Shown piece by piece: positions 51,301 through 58,829 of a DNA stretch of 64,000 bases (positions are counted from its first letter, which is position 1; each line of letters starts with the position of its first letter). Made by a program: the position numbers and the translations under genes. The DNA is from Prochlorococcus sp. AG-402-P18 (GTDB lineage Bacteria > Cyanobacteriota > Cyanobacteriia > PCC-6307 > Cyanobiaceae). Location of the stretch: contig QCJC01000009.1 of assembly GCA_003216275.1 (NCBI GenBank), positions 33,803 through 97,802 on the forward strand, in the 5' to 3' direction. The notes under the pieces were generated by a model, which was not told the origin of the DNA, made no database searches, and was given only the letters and a program-made list of their open reading frames with translations.

Positions 51301-52010
51301 TTTCTAGGGTCTGATGCCCCCGAATATAGAATATATGGAGTGATGGAGTTAAAAGAAATATTTGAATTAAGTTCAATTAGTTTTTTTGTATTAAAAACTT
51401 CCTGATCACAGGCAGAAGAAATATTATATACACATTTTGAATCAAAGTTTAAATAATTAATTGCTTCCTTATATGAAGAATGTGAAATAGCAAGAAGTCC
51501 ATCAAGATCTTTTATTTTTTTTAATTTGTCCAGATAAAAGCTTTCAAAATCGGGGTTATGATGTAGATATAATTTAGGATTAATTAACGGAATAGCATCA
51601 TAAAAAATTGATAAGATAGGTACCTTTAAAAAATCATTGTCAAAGTCTAAAATACAATTTTCTGTAAAGCCCTCTAAAAAACTAGTAATTAAAATAAGGT
51701 CAACATTTAATCTTGAAAATGCATAGGATCTCAAATACTTAGCAACCAAAGCCGCTGTATCATTTTTAGAAAGATAATCTAATGGGCCTGGAGATGACCA
51801 TTTCAAATAATTCAAATTATTATACTTTTCTAATTGAGGCAAAAAATCCTCACTAACATCCCTAAGTGAAGCATTTGCTACCAGTACATACTCATTTTCT
51901 GAAGGTTGTTCTATTATTGCTCTAACAATTTCTTTCGAATACCTACCAATACCCCTAGTCCTACTACCATCACTTTGAATACCCTGTAAATCAATTGCTA
52001 TTCTCATCAA
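48351..52010 (-). CDS. Three-module GT4-type glycosyltransferase, 1219 residues
   Basis: Three glycosyltransferase modules lie in tandem. Module 1 (about 1-420) starts RIAIDLQGIQSDGSRTRGIG and has VFPSLHEGFGLPVLEAMSCG near 307-326. Module 2 (about 450-830) has VAPSKGEGFGLPIGEAMSLG. Module 3 (about 850-1190) starts IGWVTTWNSRCGIASYSKHL and has VFPYQNSNESSSASVRHGLS, where the usual second Glu region is changed. Modules 1 and 2 keep the E-x7-E donor site; module 3 may have different specificity or be weak. Such fusions build repeating oligosaccharides on one polypeptide. It overlaps the upstream methyltransferase by 4 nt, implying a joint role. Confidence 0.9.
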   Translation of the reverse strand: MMRIAIDLQGIQSDGSRTRGIGRYSKEIVRAIIEQPSENEYVLVANASLRDVSEDFLPQLEKYNNLNYLKWSSPGPLDYLSKNDTAALVAKYLRSYAFSRLNVDLILITSFLEGFTENCILDFDNDFLKVPILSIFYDAIPLINPKLYLHHNPDFESFYLDKLKKIKDLDGLLAISHSSYKEAINYLNFDSKCVYNISSACDQEVFNTKKLIELNSNISFNSITPYILYSGASDPRKNVKRLIHAYSLISSELSSKYNLVLVGKLVNAEINLIKQWIEKFNIDSENVHILGYVSDSDLALLYRKCSLFVFPSLHEGFGLPVLEAMSCGAPVIGSNATSIPEIIGTSEALFDPNSVISIKNLIEKGLTDISFRTFLVNNAKDRSQLFSWSDSAARAIEAFETFVNKYIQENTSDDLSILRQNNFNLLLKKISEISSIKYTDKCQFLEQICASIDLIDRGLDLIFLPILSRKSKLSWKVEGPFDSNYSLAILNRYFFTALKKKSIDVTFKITEGFGDYQPDIDFLRQYPDLYNCYNDQNTLGNRTDIVSRNLYPPRVSDLNAKINLIHSYGWEESEFPIEWVHDFNSNLNGISVMSNFVKKILIDNGVKIPIYVSGLGLDHIEDIQSSDDFRFDAKKYKILHVSSCFPRKSIDILIKAYENNFTNKDDVSLIIKTFENQHNNIDQILNEHRRKNKSFPDVIVIKKDLNNNQMRSLFLKSDVLVAPSKGEGFGLPIGEAMSLGIPVITTAWGGQLDFCNINNSWLIDYEFTYSHTHFDLDMSFWAEPSLSHLSSLIYTLFKATKEEISQKTEIAKKEIAKFNWDNVASNNLFFANTIINSNFQKNTKIGWVTTWNSRCGIASYSKHLIDHIEGDLVVFNPRHEDSMEDYDFDVRPTWELESISNQQFDLLFSEILKLKITTLVIQFNYGFFDFEQLSNLLEKLSRKDIKIIIFMHSTVDPDNALKKLDLLLSSLSKCSRILVHTIADLNRLKSYGLIENVSLFPHGFLDFEDDRQTNSFLSKINFFRTNKIPKIATYGFCLPNKGFAQLIEAVKILKDKQFPVKLNLFTAIYNDDYYYVYEELVDLIKELDVSELVSINNDYLSDEDSLKHLSKSDLIVFPYQNSNESSSASVRHGLSTYKPVFVTPSKIFHDISDCVYHLPGYTSTDIANGLINWFSDDKNLRNNIHEKIIKNKKIIKNRSFARLGYRLSSMIRSLELNDA

Positions 52011-53248
52011 TCATCACCCTGATGTTTATTCTCTAATAACTTACGTATATATTTTGCATTACTAGATCTATGGTAATGCGAAGATAATGACTTGTTAAAT
52101 CGGTATGATTTTGAATCAATCAAATTAATTCTATCCAATTTTAGTAAAATTTTAGATATCTTAATACTTACAGAAGTATTAGAAAACATTTTGAATAAAT
52201 ATTTAAGTATTTTTGCGAAAAATCCTACAGAAATAAAGTGCCGAATATATTTAAACTTTATAAATTTATTAAATATCGAATTTAGAATCAAAATAGTATA
52301 CCTTTTAATTAATTTGAATATTTTAGTAATTAATTTAAGACATTTTTTTACTAATTTGATTAAAAGAATAATGTATTTTAGATTTGCCTTCAAAAGATTC
52401 ACTTCTTGCTTCAAATCATCTAAAAGGTCTAACTTTTTTGATACATCATCATCACAGATGCTAGATATTTTCTGATTTATATTTTTTATTATCTTCTCAT
52501 TATTAAGGTCATAATCTATAGCTGCCTGCATTGTTGTTATTCCAATATCAAAAGATAATAGCCAGTCAGTATTAGAATGAAAAAGTCTTTCACCCATTCT
52601 TGAGTCTTTAGTAGCTATAAAAAGAACATCCTGAGCTATCCCATTAAGTATTCTTGTAATTTTAGAAGGATTAGAATTCAATAAGGGACCTGAATGTATA
52701 TAGAAATGTTTAACATTATCAAAACCATGACTTTTAATCCAAAAGTCAAGTCCTTTCGGGTTGATATGAGTAATGTGGGTATGATCTGTATAAAAAGTAT
52801 TAGTACCAATAATAAGATTATCAATACTAGGCGTCTCAATAATTAAAATCCCAGAGTCATTCAAAACCCTATAACATTCAGATAAAAGTTTAAATATTGT
52901 TGGATATTTTATATGCTCTATCATATGAAAGATAGTAATAACAGAAATCGATCCTGACTTCACTTTTTCTAATGCCGTAATTGCATCTCCCTCTATTATT
53001 TTAAAATCTTTATTTCTACAAAAACGAACCATTTCATCATCACTTTCTATCCCGAAAATATTAGGAACTCTTTCAGACCATCTTTCAAGCCATTCGCCTC
53101 TACCGCACCCAATGTCTATTAATTGCGGTGACTCTATGCTCTCAATGGCAAGTTCAATTAGAGAATCATAGTCAGAAAACTTCTCAACTATGGATTGGCG
53201 AGTACCTCGAAATTGATTTTCAAACTCTAAATAAAAATTTTCACTCAT
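52007..53248 (-). CDS. SAM-dependent methyltransferase with long helical tail
   Basis: The 413-residue protein has a class I methyltransferase domain at about 40-190: motif I LIDIGCGRGEWLERW, acidic GIESDDEMV, EGDAI and the motif IV region ISVITIFHMIEHI. Residues 255-400 are helical, very Lys/Ile/Leu-rich, perhaps coiled-coil or membrane-associated. The domain and the IGCGRGEWLE motif resemble the methyltransferase part of the O-antigen chain terminator WbdD, which also uses a coiled coil; the WbdD kinase part is missing. A role in capping or decorating the glycan made by the downstream triple glycosyltransferase (4-nt overlap) is inferred. The acceptor could also be a protein. Confidence 0.82.
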   Translation of the reverse strand: MSENFYLEFENQFRGTRQSIVEKFSDYDSLIELAIESIESPQLIDIGCGRGEWLERWSERVPNIFGIESDDEMVRFCRNKDFKIIEGDAITALEKVKSGSISVITIFHMIEHIKYPTIFKLLSECYRVLNDSGILIIETPSIDNLIIGTNTFYTDHTHITHINPKGLDFWIKSHGFDNVKHFYIHSGPLLNSNPSKITRILNGIAQDVLFIATKDSRMGERLFHSNTDWLLSFDIGITTMQAAIDYDLNNEKIIKNINQKISSICDDDVSKKLDLLDDLKQEVNLLKANLKYIILLIKLVKKCLKLITKIFKLIKRYTILILNSIFNKFIKFKYIRHFISVGFFAKILKYLFKMFSNTSVSIKISKILLKLDRINLIDSKSYRFNKSLSSHYHRSSNAKYIRKLLENKHQGDD

Positions 53249-53618
53249 GGTTAATTCATAACACTTTTAATTATAAAAATTGAATTCAAGTCTCTTTTCA
53301 CTGGTAAAGTCAATCAAGAATATATGAACATTATATATTTTGAAAGAAAAAATTATTATAGGTTAGTAAGAATAAGTTAATCTATCTCTATAATATCATA
53401 CCTGTAAAATAGTAGTATCAAAATTAAGTTGACTGAAAACAAAAAAATTCGGTTCATTGTATAGAGAGATCAGTAACCAATTGCAAATCTAATCTTGATA
53501 AATGATAAATAGCTTTTTTATCTTAAAACAAATATAATTATTTAAAAAACACAATATAAAATAATGGCTGATTTTATAATACATAAACATTTACTTCATA
53601 ATTCCGACGAATTTAGTA
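53249..53618. other. 370-bp AT-rich intergenic region
   Basis: This lies between rfbB and the methyltransferase gene, both on the minus strand, and should contain the promoter of the methyltransferase-glycosyltransferase pair. It is extremely AT-rich with many TATAAT-like strings, so no single promoter can be chosen. No clear hairpin ends the rfb transcript here. A 21-codon ORF at 53564-53629 has no support. Confidence 0.5.
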
Positions 53619-54677
53619 TTATTTATTAATTACTCTTTGACACCAATCTTGATTCTGTAAATACCATTCTACAGTTTTATTTAAATAGAATCCAAAGTCA
53701 TATTTAGGAACCCAGCCTAACTCATTTTCAATCTTAGTAGAGTCAATAGCATATCTTTTATCATGTCCAAGACGATCATCAACAAACTCAATTAAATTTG
53801 CATAAGGATGAGAGATTGGTTGTTTTTGATCCAATAAATTACATATAATTTTTGTAATTTCGATATTTGTATGTTCCTCAAATGCACCTATGCAATAACT
53901 TCTTCCTATTTCTCCTTTCTCTATTATAGTAATAAGTGCATCAATATGATCTTCTACGTAAAGCCAATCTCTAATATTTGTACCATTGCCATATATAGGA
54001 ATAGTTTTATTATTAATCGCATTAGAAATAATAACTGGAATTAACTTCTCTGGGTACTGCCAGGGGCCAAAGTTATTACTACAATTTGAAATTAAAACTG
54101 GCAAACCATATGTATAAAAGTATGCCTTAACAAAATGATCACTAGCAGCCTTACTTGCTGAATAAGGGCTTCTAGGATCATAGCAAGAGTGTTCATTAAA
54201 AAAACCAGAAGATCCTAGTGATCCAAAGACTTCATCCGTACTAACATGAAGAAAGCGAAACATCGTTTTTCTCTCTTCTGAAATTTTCTGCCAATATAAT
54301 CTACAGGCTTCTAATAAATTAAAAGTTCCAACAACATTACTTTCTAAAAAACTAATTGGTGAGTTTATTGATTTGTCAACATGACTTTCAGCGGCCAAAT
54401 GGAAAACGATATCAGGTTTAAATTCATTAACTATATTTATAATTTCTTGCTTATAAATTAAATCTACAGAAACAAACTTATATCTATTGGTTGGAATATT
54501 TAATACTTGAATTGAACTCTCAACTCTAGTTTGATCACTTGCATATCCAAGTTTATCTATATTCATAATTATTGAGTCAGTATCTTTTAAAAGTTTTTCT
54601 ATCAACGCTCCTCCAATAAAACCTGCTCCACCTGTAACTAAGATTTTATTCTTCTTGATTTTAAAGAATTTATTCAT
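53619..54677 (-). CDS. rfbB: dTDP-glucose 4,6-dehydratase
   Basis: The enzyme makes dTDP-4-keto-6-deoxyglucose, the second step of dTDP-L-rhamnose synthesis. The 352-residue SDR has VTGGAGFIGGALIEKLL, HLAAESHVDKSINSP, catalytic TDE in HVSTDEVFGSLG, and YxxxK in SPYSASKAASDHFV. SNCSNNFGPWQYPEKLIPV and RDWLYVEDHIDAL are typical of RfbB. It is the last gene of rfbACDB, 15 bp after rfbD. Confidence 0.96.
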   Translation of the reverse strand: MNKFFKIKKNKILVTGGAGFIGGALIEKLLKDTDSIIMNIDKLGYASDQTRVESSIQVLNIPTNRYKFVSVDLIYKQEIINIVNEFKPDIVFHLAAESHVDKSINSPISFLESNVVGTFNLLEACRLYWQKISEERKTMFRFLHVSTDEVFGSLGSSGFFNEHSCYDPRSPYSASKAASDHFVKAYFYTYGLPVLISNCSNNFGPWQYPEKLIPVIISNAINNKTIPIYGNGTNIRDWLYVEDHIDALITIIEKGEIGRSYCIGAFEEHTNIEITKIICNLLDQKQPISHPYANLIEFVDDRLGHDKRYAIDSTKIENELGWVPKYDFGFYLNKTVEWYLQNQDWCQRVINK

Positions 54678-54692
54678 TAATTCATACTAAAA

Positions 54693-55592
54693 TTAAATAG
54701 AAATCTTTTCTATTAAAGTCTTTAATGAATAACGCCAATAAAGTGATTCATAACCAATAGATTTATAAGATTTTGTATTATCTAACACAGAATAAAATGG
54801 TCTCCTTGCTGCTAACGGATATTCATCCGTTTTTATAGGTTTTATTATTGCAGGATTAGTTAATAGACCAAATTCTTTACCGTATTCAGATATACCTTTA
54901 GCCAAATCATACCAACTTGCTAACCCATTATCAGTAAGATGTAAAATAGATGGAGAAGTATTACCGATATGAATATTTGAAATTAAAGACCAGCAAGCCT
55001 TTGCCAAAGAAATTGTTGAAGTAGGAGAAGCAATCTGATCTGAAACAACATTTATGGTCTGTTTTTCACTTAATAACTTCAACATATTTGTCATGAAATT
55101 ATTCTGATAGTGACTAATTAACCAACTTGTTCTAATAATAAAACATCTTTGTAGAGGTTCTAGAATTTCTAAAAGATAATCTTCACCCAAGGACTTACTT
55201 TTACCATACATATTGATAGGTTTTTTTTTATCATAAGGTTTGTAAGGTTGATTAGACTCTCCATCAAATACATAATCAGTACTAAAGTGAATTAATCTTC
55301 CTCCAATTCGTCTTAAAACCTCAGCGAAAGCCTTGGGAGCATTAGCATTTATTGCGAATGAATAATCTGAATTCGATTCAGCCAAATCAACAGCTGTATA
55401 TGCAGCTACATTAATCAAAAAATCAGGCTTAATTTGATAAATAATTTTCTCACATGATTCTGTCTGAAATAAATCTAGATCTTGCCTAGATAGAGATATT
55501 AATTCAATAGATTCTCGCCCATAAGAATCTGGCGCAAAGGCCCTTAAAGTTTTTCCTAATTGGCCATTTTTACCTATAAGTAAGACTTTCAT
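54693..55592 (-). CDS. rfbD: dTDP-4-dehydrorhamnose reductase
   Basis: The enzyme performs the final NAD(P)H-dependent reduction to dTDP-L-rhamnose. The 299-residue SDR has LLIGKNGQLGKTLRAF, NVAAYTAVDLAES, HFSTDYVFDGES and the YxxxK motif in MYGKSKSLGED. The C-terminal RRPFYSVLDNTKSYK is also typical. It lies between rfbC (67 bp upstream) and rfbB (15 bp downstream) on one strand. Confidence 0.95.
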   Translation of the reverse strand: MKVLLIGKNGQLGKTLRAFAPDSYGRESIELISLSRQDLDLFQTESCEKIIYQIKPDFLINVAAYTAVDLAESNSDYSFAINANAPKAFAEVLRRIGGRLIHFSTDYVFDGESNQPYKPYDKKKPINMYGKSKSLGEDYLLEILEPLQRCFIIRTSWLISHYQNNFMTNMLKLLSEKQTINVVSDQIASPTSTISLAKACWSLISNIHIGNTSPSILHLTDNGLASWYDLAKGISEYGKEFGLLTNPAIIKPIKTDEYPLAARRPFYSVLDNTKSYKSIGYESLYWRYSLKTLIEKISI

Positions 55593-55659
55593 AATAATTA
55601 CACTAGGTTATTCTTTCAGTCATCAAAAACAGTTCTCCATAATAAACTCAATTTTAAAC

Positions 55660-56232
55660 CTAGAATATCTCATCATGCTTTAATTGAGAGAGAAAAGGAG
55701 CATTGTCATCTTTTGCAGAGAGTTTAAATAAATTATTACTAGGAAATTCAATACGCACAGTAGGATCTTTCCAAGATATTGATCTTTCAGATTCTTTATT
55801 CCAAAAATTAGTTACTTTATATATAACTTCTGCATGCTCAGATAAAGTTAAAAAACCATGTGCAAAGCCCTCTGGGATTAACAACTGTTGATAATTATCA
55901 GAGCTTAGATTCACACCAATCCATTCTCTAAAAGTGAAAGATGATTGTCTGATATCAATAACAACATCAAAAATCTCACCCACAACACATCTGACTAATT
56001 TAACTTGCTGATAAGGAGGTAATTGATAATGAAATCCCCGCAAAACATTTTTTCTAGAGAAAGAATGGTTGTCTTGAACAAAATCAATATTTACTAAACC
56101 CAAATCTTTAAATTTCTCTTTATTCCAACTCTCCATAAAAAAACCTCTCTCATCGTTTATAACATCAGGTCTAATTAATTTAAGTCCTTGAAATAATTTC
56201 CCTGACTGGCTATAAAGATCACTTATTTTCAT
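55660..56232 (-). CDS. rfbC: dTDP-4-dehydrorhamnose 3,5-epimerase
   Basis: The cupin enzyme epimerises C3 and C5 of the keto intermediate. The 190-residue protein from the ATG at 56232 (MKISDLYSQ) has RPDVINDERGFFMESW, FVQDNHSFSRKNVLRGFHYQ with the catalytic His, and PEGFAHGFLTLSE. An in-frame start at 56250 would add six residues and begin 1 bp from the rfbA stop. The rfbA-rfbC junction is tight, supporting one transcript. Confidence 0.95.
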   Translation of the reverse strand: MKISDLYSQSGKLFQGLKLIRPDVINDERGFFMESWNKEKFKDLGLVNIDFVQDNHSFSRKNVLRGFHYQLPPYQQVKLVRCVVGEIFDVVIDIRQSSFTFREWIGVNLSSDNYQQLLIPEGFAHGFLTLSEHAEVIYKVTNFWNKESERSISWKDPTVRIEFPSNNLFKLSAKDDNAPFLSQLKHDEIF

Positions 56233-56251
56233 AGTAATAATCTTAAACAAA

Positions 56252-57124
56252 TTAATCTGATAATAATCCCAAAAGATAAGTTCCGTATCCGCTGTTTAAC
56301 ATTTTTTTTGCAAGGTTTTCTAAATTATCATTACTAATCCATCCATTCCTCCAAGCCACCTCCTCAGGAGTCCCAAGTTTTAATCCTTGTCTATTCTCAA
56401 TAGTCCTTATAAAGGAGCCAGCGTCTTGTAGGGAATCAAATGTACCAGTATCAAGCCAAGCCATTCCTCTTCCCATGATTTCAACATTTAGTTGATCATC
56501 CTTTAGGTACATTTGATTAATATCACTAATTTCTAACTCACCTCTGGATGAAGGTAAAAGCGAATATGCTTTATCAACAATAGTTGAATCATAAAAATAT
56601 AAACCTGTGATTGCAAATTTACTTTTAGGAGCGCGAGGCTTCTCTTCAATACTTATAGCCTTTCCATTCATGTCAAATTCTATGACCCCATATCTTTCCG
56701 GATCAGATACTGAATAAGCAAAAACAGTAGCCCCTTTGACTTTCGAAGATGCATTTCTAAGTTGATGTATTAATTGTGAACCATAAAATAAATTATCCCC
56801 CAAAATTAATGTTACTGGTTCATTATTTAAAAATTTGGCACCTATTAAGAATGCCTCTGCGATACCAGCAGGTCTCTGTTGCACTTCATATTGAATTGAA
56901 ATTCCCCACTTACTTCCATCTCCTAAAAGTCTTTGAAAAGATTGTGCGTCTTGTGGCGTCGTAATAATCAGTATATCTCTAATCCCTCCAAGCATTAAAG
57001 TTGACAAAGGGTAATAAACCATTGGTTTATCGTAAATTGGCAAAAGCTGCTTACTCACTCCAATTGTAATTGGATGCAATCTTGATCCTGTTCCACCAGC
57101 TAGGATGATGCCTTTTCGGTTCAT
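56252..57124 (-). CDS. rfbA: Glucose-1-phosphate thymidylyltransferase
   Basis: The enzyme activates glucose-1-phosphate with dTTP, the first step toward dTDP-L-rhamnose. The 290-residue nucleotidyltransferase has [46 protein letters not shown] and the [20 protein letters not shown] segment. The C terminus has [15 protein letters not shown]. The first gene of rfbACDB, divergent from the GNAT gene with 41 bp between. It marks the right edge of the accessory block. Confidence 0.97.
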   Translation of the reverse strand: MNRKGIILAGGTGSRLHPITIGVSKQLLPIYDKPMVYYPLSTLMLGGIRDILIITTPQDAQSFQRLLGDGSKWGISIQYEVQQRPAGIAEAFLIGAKFLNNEPVTLILGDNLFYGSQLIHQLRNASSKVKGATVFAYSVSDPERYGVIEFDMNGKAISIEEKPRAPKSKFAITGLYFYDSTIVDKAYSLLPSSRGELEISDINQMYLKDDQLNVEIMGRGMAWLDTGTFDSLQDAGSFIRTIENRQGLKLGTPEEVAWRNGWISNDNLENLAKKMLNSGYGTYLLGLLSD

Positions 57125-57165
57125 TTCACTCCTGAAAATTAAATTTCACCACAAGAGTTATTGCA

Positions 57166-57636
57166 ATGGAAGATATAAATCTAATTGAACATACTCGAGG
57201 AGCTCCATGTCTTAGATTACTTGGCCTAGGTCCCATGTTAATACCAGTAAATGCCATTCATCAATTACAAAAACTTTTAGAAGAAAATACTTTTTGGGCA
57301 AAAGGGCGCTCAAAAAAGCAACTAAAAAAAATGATTGCTAATAGCTCAACAATTGTAACGCTATGGAAAAGTAGACAATTAATTGGGTTTGGAAGAGCAA
57401 CTAGCGATGAAACTTTTAGAGCAGTTTTATGGGATGTTGTAATTTCAAATCGTCATCAGAAACATGGATTAGGTAAGAAGTTAATACGAAAACTTTTAAC
57501 TTCAAAAGCAATTATAAATACAGAATGTGTATATCTAATGACAACAAATTGCAAGGATTTCTATATAGAAAATAATTTCATTCCTCAAGTCTCCCAAGAC
57601 CTACTTATATTAAAAAATAAAGTCAAAAAATATTAA
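57166..57636 (+). CDS. GNAT-family N-acetyltransferase
   Basis: The 156-residue protein has the acyl-CoA pyrophosphate loop in NRHQKHGLGKKLIRKLL (about residues 94-110) and a central beta strand with AVLWDVVIS. The C-terminal Tyr-containing segment CKDFYIENNFIPQ is also typical of the fold. The acceptor amine is unknown. I recall a gene of this type beside secA and ribH in this genus, which would make it the first core gene after the island. It is divergent from rfbA. Confidence 0.85.
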   Translation: MEDINLIEHTRGAPCLRLLGLGPMLIPVNAIHQLQKLLEENTFWAKGRSKKQLKKMIANSSTIVTLWKSRQLIGFGRATSDETFRAVLWDVVISNRHQKHGLGKKLIRKLLTSKAIINTECVYLMTTNCKDFYIENNFIPQVSQDLLILKNKVKKY

Positions 57637-57730
57637 TTATAAGATATAAATAATGATTTAAAGCTCACTAAATATATTTATAATTTTGGAAGGAAAATAA
57701 CAATTTACATCAACTTTTTTAATCCTAATA

Positions 57731-57802
57731 AGCGGATGAAGAGATTCGAACTCTCGACATTCTCCTTGGCAAGGAGATGCTCTACCACTGAGCTACATCC
57801 GC
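57731..57802 (-). tRNA. trnG: tRNA-Gly (anticodon GCC)
   Basis: Read on the minus strand, GCGGATG (57802-57796) pairs with CATCCGC to close a 7-bp acceptor stem. The D arm GCTCAGTGGTAGAGC, the anticodon stem TCTCC/GGAGA around loop TTGCCAA, and the T arm GAGAGTTCGAATCTC are complete. The GCC anticodon reads glycine GGC/GGU codons, and the discriminator is U, as in bacterial tRNA-Gly. CCA is not encoded. It lies between the GNAT gene and ribH, near the right edge of the accessory block. Confidence 0.97.
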
Positions 57803-57877
57803 AATAAACTTCAGACAATTATAAGCATGCCTCAAAAGTGGTCCGCTGGTCAATTTATTATTTCAAATTAGAAGGTT

Positions 57878-58354
57878 TTACGACAATGACTTCATTAAAG
57901 AACCCATTTCTAAAGCTTGCAAAGCATAACTCCAGCCTAAATTATTCTTAATTCCTGCCCTTTCTAACGCCTGCTGCATCGTGTCAGTCGTTAACACGCC
58001 GAATATTATCGGTACACCTATTTCCCTCGAGACAGACGCAATTCCTTTACTAGCCTCCGAAATAACAACATCAAAATGAGGTGTATCTCCTCTGATAACA
58101 GCACCAAGAGTAATAACAACCTCGTATTTACCTTTTTGCGCGATTTCTTTGGCAACCATAGGTAATTCAAATGAACCAGGTACCCAGGCTATATCAAGTT
58201 GAGTACTTGATTCTGAAGTGTCAATTCCATGCCTAGATAAACAATCTAAGCAACCACTTAATAACTTATTAGTAATTAAATCATTAAACCTAGCTACAAT
58301 AATAGCTATTTTTAGATTTGAGGCTTCTTCGAAAGTACCTTCTATTATCGCCAT
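57878..58354 (-). CDS. ribH: 6,7-dimethyl-8-ribityllumazine synthase
   Basis: RibH condenses ribitylamino-uracil and dihydroxybutanone phosphate in riboflavin synthesis, as a 60-mer or smaller ring. The 158-residue protein has [50 protein letters not shown] with the catalytic His, and [17 protein letters not shown]. Its neighbours are psbZ upstream and tRNA-Gly downstream on the same strand. Confidence 0.97.
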   Translation of the reverse strand: MAIIEGTFEEASNLKIAIIVARFNDLITNKLLSGCLDCLSRHGIDTSESSTQLDIAWVPGSFELPMVAKEIAQKGKYEVVITLGAVIRGDTPHFDVVISEASKGIASVSREIGVPIIFGVLTTDTMQQALERAGIKNNLGWSYALQALEMGSLMKSLS

Positions 58355-58460
58355 TTTTAAAAGGCTTTATATTCCTTATACAGTAACCTTTTACGAGTAA
58401 ATTTAAAACACTTCTATAAAAATTAAACTTATGTTATGCAATTAAAAACAAATAAACTTG

Positions 58461-58676
58461 CTAAACATTCATTTGATGAGTGATGTATTCACCGACCAAT
58501 GCCTGAAGAAGCACTAAATGGAACCAAACTCCAGCAAGAATTTCAATCTTTTTAATGTTTGGATTTCTATTGTCCTCTGGATTGGTTTGAGTCATATAGA
58601 AGACGGGTACACCAATCACCAACAACAATGAAGAGAATAAAAGTGCGTTCGCAACGATGGAATTGATAGCCAACAT
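58461..58676 (-). CDS. psbZ: Photosystem II protein PsbZ (Ycf9)
   Basis: The 71-residue protein has two membrane helices: ANALLFSSLLLVIGVPVFYM and the C-terminal AGVWFHLVLLQALVGEYI. A polar loop with NPEDNRNPNIKK joins them. The VIGVPVFY motif at the end of helix 1 and overall topology fit PsbZ, a small subunit at the edge of the photosystem II core that helps hold CP43 and supports supercomplex formation. It is slightly longer than the usual 62 residues. It is divergent from mutS, 106 bp upstream of ribH on the same strand. Confidence 0.82.
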   Translation of the reverse strand: MLAINSIVANALLFSSLLLVIGVPVFYMTQTNPEDNRNPNIKKIEILAGVWFHLVLLQALVGEYITHQMNV

Positions 58677-58829
58677 AGGGAATGAAACTGCAGAACAACT
58701 GCTTAGTATTTAATAATTGTCCCATGTAAAAGTGTTTTCATGTGGGAGTTGTTCATATTTGTAGCGAGGCTTCACATGCAAAAAATAGTTCTTCTTCTAA
58801 TATGCGTTGATCTACTGTTGAGTAATTAA

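Larger units (their letters stand above)
31864..57124. other. Accessory block 2: surface glycan and RTX secretion island
   Basis: About 25 kb of genes for nucleotide-sugar synthesis, glycosyltransferases, type I secretion, a metalloprotease and a large RTX protein lie between secA and the GNAT-tRNA-Gly-ribH group. The latter I recognise as usual neighbours of secA in this genus. The block has long intergenic gaps (515 and 370 bp) unlike the rest of the window, and one gene with a visibly higher G+C content. A tRNA-Gly gene lies 0.6 kb beyond the right edge, but no integrase, transposase or duplicated tRNA end was found. Edges are approximate. Confidence 0.55.

Noticed and set aside
53564..53629. 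21-codon ORF in the 370-bp gap, overlapping the rfbB stop
   Set aside because: No family match or translation signal; likely chance.
57637..57877. Integrated element at tRNA-Gly
   Set aside because: No integrase, transposase, or repeated tRNA 3' end was found on either side in the window.
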